From Kineosphaera limosa NBRC 100340 (lineage in GTDB: Bacteria > Actinomycetota > Actinomycetes > Actinomycetales > Dermatophilaceae), in assembly GCF_000298215.1 (NCBI RefSeq), contig NZ_BAHD01000074.1:1-34149 (forward strand): a DNA stretch of 34,149 nt, written 5' to 3'. Positions 31,756-34,149 of the stretch are shown here, piece after piece. The notes beneath the pieces were generated by a model. The model was not told where the DNA came from. It did no database searches and saw nothing but the letters and a program-made list of their open reading frames with translations. The position numbers were made by a program, and so were the translations under genes. Position 1 is the first letter of the stretch, and every line of letters begins with the position of its first letter.

Positions 31756-33759
31756 ATGCGACGACACCCTCACCCCCTGCACGGGCTGAGCAGCGGCGAC
31801 ACGGGCAAGATCGTGTCGGCCGACCAGGCCGTGCACCTCATCCACGACGGTGACACCGTGGCGACCAGCGGATTCGTCGGCATCGGCTTCGCCGAGAACA
31901 TCGCGGTGGCGCTCGAGCGTCGTTTTCTCGGCCTCGACGACCGTAACGACGCCGGACACCCGCGCAATCTGACGCTCGTGTATGCGGCCGGGCAGGGCGA
32001 CGGCAAGACCCGCGGCCTCAACCACTTCGGCCACGACGGCATGGTCGCCCGCGTCATCGGGGGCCACTGGGGGCTGGTGCCGACGCTGCAGAAGCTGGCC
32101 GTGGAGGGGCGGATCGAGGCGTGGAACCTGCCGCAGGGCGTCATCTGCCACCTGTACCGCGATATCGCTGCCGGTAAGCCCGGCACCCTGACCAAGGTGG
32201 GTCTGGGCACCTACGTCGACCCGCGCCACGGCGGGGGCAAGCTCAACGAGCGCACCACCACCGACCTCGTGCGGGTCATGGAGATCGACGGCGTCGAGTA
32301 CCTCTTCTACAAGGCGTTCCCCATCGACGTGGGCATCATCCGCGGCACGACGGCCGACCCCGAGGGCAACCTGACGTTCGAGCGGGAGGCGCTGACGCTG
32401 GAGGCGCAGGCCATCGCGATGGCCGTGCGCAACTCCGGCGGGATCGTCATCGCTCAGGTGGAGCGGGTCGCCGACCGCGGCACGTTGAACTCCCGACAGG
32501 TCAAGGTGCCCGGCATCCTGGTCGACTGCGTCGTCGTCGCCGAGGAGCCGCAGTACCACCAGCAGACGTTCCTGGAGGCCTACAACCCGTTCTTCTCCGG
32601 CGAGCTGAAGGCGCCGGCGACGAGCGTGCCGCCGATGCCGATGAGCGAGCGCAAGGTCATCGCGCGGCGCGCGGCGATGGAGCTGGACGCCAACAACGTC
32701 GTCAACCTGGGCATCGGGATGCCGGAGGGGGTCGCCAGCGTCGCCGCGGAGGAGCGGATCATCGACCTGCTGACCCTGACGGCGGAGCCGGGTGTCGTCG
32801 GCGGCATCCCCGCCGGCGGGCTGAACTTCGGGGCGGCGACCAACGCCGCGGCGATCATCGACCAGCCCAACCAGTTCGACTTCTACGACGGCGGCGGCCT
32901 CGACCTCGCGGTGCTCGGGCTGGCGCAGGCCGACCGGCAGGGCAACCTCAACGTCTCCCGCTTCGGCACCCGCCTGGCCGGCGCCGGCGGCTTCATCAAC
33001 ATCTCCCAGAACGCCCGCTCCGTGGTGTTCGTCGGCACGTTCACCGCCGGCGGCCTGCGCACTCGCGTCGAAGAGGGGCAGTTGGTCATCGAGCAGGAGG
33101 GTAAGCAGCGCAAGTTCGTGGCGGAGGTCGAGCACCGCACCTTCTCCGGGGAGCAGGCCCTGGTCAACGGCCAGGAGGTTCGTTATGTCACCGAGCGCGC
33201 CGTCTTCCGGCTGGTGCCGGGCGGGTTGGAGCTGGTGGAGATCGCACCTGGCGTCGACTACGAGCGAGACATTCTGGGGCAGATGGACTTCGAGCCGATC
33301 CTGTCGTGTGCCCCCGAGAACCTCGTGCATATGGACCCGCGGATCTTCGCCGGCGAGGTCATGGGCTTGCGCGCCGCGCTGCTCGATGTGCCGATGCACG
33401 CCCGCCTGACCGTGGACGAGGCGCGCGACGTCATCTTCATCGACTTCGAGGGCCTCGACATCCGCTCCACCACGGACATCGACCGCGTGCGGCGAGCCGT
33501 CGAAGACACGGTGGGTCCGTTGGGCCGGCGCATCCAGGCCGTCGTCAACTACGACCGCTTCACGATCGTGCCCGAGCTCGTCGACCCGTATGTGCACATG
33601 GTCGAGGGGCTCATGGAGCGCTTCTACACCAACGTCACGCGCTACACCTCCAACGCCTTCCTGCGTGCCCGCCTCGACGAGGCCATGAGCAAGAGCGACT
33701 TCGTGCCCAACCTCTTCGAGAACCGCACCCAGGCCGAGGACCGGCTGCGGGGGGCGTAG
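31756..33759 (+). CDS. Acyl-CoA:carboxylate CoA-transferase (family I, YdiF/Pct type)
   Basis: A 667-residue fused alpha-beta CoA-transferase. [20 protein letters not shown] and the repeat of two Rossmann-like halves fit propionate/acetoacetate CoA-transferases; the active-site Glu344 sits in [10 protein letters not shown] followed by [13 protein letters not shown], with [17 protein letters not shown] and [11 protein letters not shown] nearby. It swaps CoA between a short-chain acid and acetyl- or acyl-CoA. E. coli YdiF is about 530 residues, so about 130 C-terminal residues are extra, including [20 protein letters not shown] and [18 protein letters not shown]; such a tail is known in related proteins of other bacteria, with an unclear role. 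AGGAGG precedes the ATG at 31756 well. Confidence 0.88.
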   Translation: MRRHPHPLHGLSSGDTGKIVSADQAVHLIHDGDTVATSGFVGIGFAENIAVALERRFLGLDDRNDAGHPRNLTLVYAAGQGDGKTRGLNHFGHDGMVARVIGGHWGLVPTLQKLAVEGRIEAWNLPQGVICHLYRDIAAGKPGTLTKVGLGTYVDPRHGGGKLNERTTTDLVRVMEIDGVEYLFYKAFPIDVGIIRGTTADPEGNLTFEREALTLEAQAIAMAVRNSGGIVIAQVERVADRGTLNSRQVKVPGILVDCVVVAEEPQYHQQTFLEAYNPFFSGELKAPATSVPPMPMSERKVIARRAAMELDANNVVNLGIGMPEGVASVAAEERIIDLLTLTAEPGVVGGIPAGGLNFGAATNAAAIIDQPNQFDFYDGGGLDLAVLGLAQADRQGNLNVSRFGTRLAGAGGFINISQNARSVVFVGTFTAGGLRTRVEEGQLVIEQEGKQRKFVAEVEHRTFSGEQALVNGQEVRYVTERAVFRLVPGGLELVEIAPGVDYERDILGQMDFEPILSCAPENLVHMDPRIFAGEVMGLRAALLDVPMHARLTVDEARDVIFIDFEGLDIRSTTDIDRVRRAVEDTVGPLGRRIQAVVNYDRFTIVPELVDPYVHMVEGLMERFYTNVTRYTSNAFLRARLDEAMSKSDFVPNLFENRTQAEDRLRGA

Positions 33760-33820
33760 GGGCTGGCGCGCGCGCCGGCCGCTTGCTCGCGGCGCCTCGC
33801 GGCACCTCGCGCCTCGCGGG

Positions 33821-33860
33821 GCTAGGTGGACCGGGCAGGATGTTGCCCGGTGGGCCTAGC
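33821..33860. terminator. Stem-loop, possible bidirectional terminator
   Basis: GCTAGG tgg ACCGGGCA, a six-base loop, then TGCCCGGT ggg CCTAGC: an 8-bp and a 6-bp stem with one internal loop (33821-33860). It lies between the CoA-transferase stop (33759) and the convergent hydrolase remnant, overlapping the last codons of that frame. No T-run is present. Short GC-rich repeats of GCCTCGCGG lie just before it (33790-33820). Confidence 0.55.
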
Positions 33861-34149
33861 CGATGGTGCGGAGCGCGGGGTTGCCGTCGGCGAGTGGCCG
33901 ACAAAATCCGCGCGTTCTACCCCCAACGCGTCCAACCACCCCACCAGGACTCCGACCAAGTCGTCCACGCTCAACGCCGCCGACGGCCGCTCGCTGTCAC
34001 CGCAGCCGGGCAGATCTGGCGCCAGCAGCCGAAAGTCACTCGCCAACCGCGGCATCAACGCTCGAAACGCCCGGCTCGACATCCCTAAGCCGTGCACCAG
34101 CACGACCACGCGGTCAGCAGCAGGCCGTTCCTGCTCTCGATACGCCAGC
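33822..34149 (-). pseudogene. Alpha/beta-hydrolase fragment, broken after the nucleophile elbow (partial at edge)
   Basis: The frame enters from the right edge (start outside) and reads VVVLVHGLGMSSRAF (oxyanion motif), LLAPDLPGCGDSERP, then WLDALGVERADFVGHS. The last motif is the start of the G-x-S-x-G nucleophile elbow, which should continue G-H-S-[MLW]-G-G. Instead it gives PTATPRSAPSARPTG and a stop at 33822. About 180 residues with the catalytic Asp and His are missing. A second frame over the same bases gives LADGNPALRTIG and a stop, so a frameshift plus deletion, or a fusion to another gene's tail, may explain it. It appears to be a decayed gene. Confidence 0.65.

Noticed and set aside
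31549-33597. A 682-residue minus-strand open frame opposite the CoA-transferase.
   Set aside because: Antisense noise; the transferase on the plus strand has the expected ribosome site and active site.
1-34149. Search for CRISPR arrays, transposases, integrases and attachment sites, tRNA and rRNA genes.
   Set aside because: No regularly spaced repeats, recombinase motifs or tRNA-like cloverleaf with conserved bases were seen by eye; a covariance search would be decisive.

Overview
The window is GC-rich, densely coded DNA from an actinobacterium. The gene families point that way: a DUF5302 protein, a GPP34-like protein, a two-domain glutamine-dependent NAD synthetase of the mycobacterial type, a GH65/beta-phosphoglucomutase pair and a DUF222/HNH-like tail at the left edge. 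Several genes also have a TANNNT box 5-7 bases before the start codon and no Shine-Dalgarno sequence, which fits leaderless transcription. A Micrococcales (Intrasporangiaceae/Dermatophilaceae-like) host is my guess, not something the sequence proves. No rRNA, tRNA, CRISPR array, transposase or phage gene was seen, and no gap without a gene exceeds about 300 bases.

Left part (1-7.7 kb): a possible HNH endonuclease tail; a divergent TetR regulator and short-chain dehydrogenase sharing a perfect 21-bp palindrome; a PNPOx-like flavoprotein; a DUF1624/HGSNAT-like membrane protein; an orphan OmpR-type response regulator; and a coupled beta-phosphoglucomutase + GH65 phosphorylase pair for phosphorolysis of an alpha-glucoside (product glucose 6-phosphate).

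Middle (7.9-19 kb): a 60-aa orphan protein, DUF5302, a cyclopropane-fatty-acid synthase-like methyltransferase, a Nudix hydrolase, a SAM methyltransferase, a GNAT protein and a MetA-type homoserine acyltransferase whose residue 111 is Glu (predicting acetyl-CoA use). Next come a KDPG/KDG aldolase and a mannitol/hexuronate dehydrogenase preceded by a 46-codon remnant of altronate dehydratase, so this hexuronate operon seems to have lost its head. A GPP34-like gene, a MazEF-type toxin-antitoxin module with a palindromic operator, and an ABC exporter follow. A 19-bp perfect inverted repeat sits between the convergent exporter and the next gene.

Right part (19-34 kb): a polytopic membrane protein (GT-C-like), NAD synthetase, a possibly Tat-exported esterase, a LacI regulator followed 9 nt later by an AI-2E-family transporter, a small membrane-anchored protein, two tandem paralogous MASE1-like/PAS histidine kinases without an adjacent response regulator, a family I CoA-transferase with a C-terminal extension, and an alpha/beta hydrolase broken at its nucleophile elbow, running off the right edge.

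Most genes are ordinary chromosomal housekeeping or accessory metabolism. The points most worth a second look are the tandem kinases, the truncated hexuronate operon, the MetA specificity residue, the operator palindromes and long inverted repeat, and the recurrent short tandem repeats in the cytoplasmic tails of membrane proteins.
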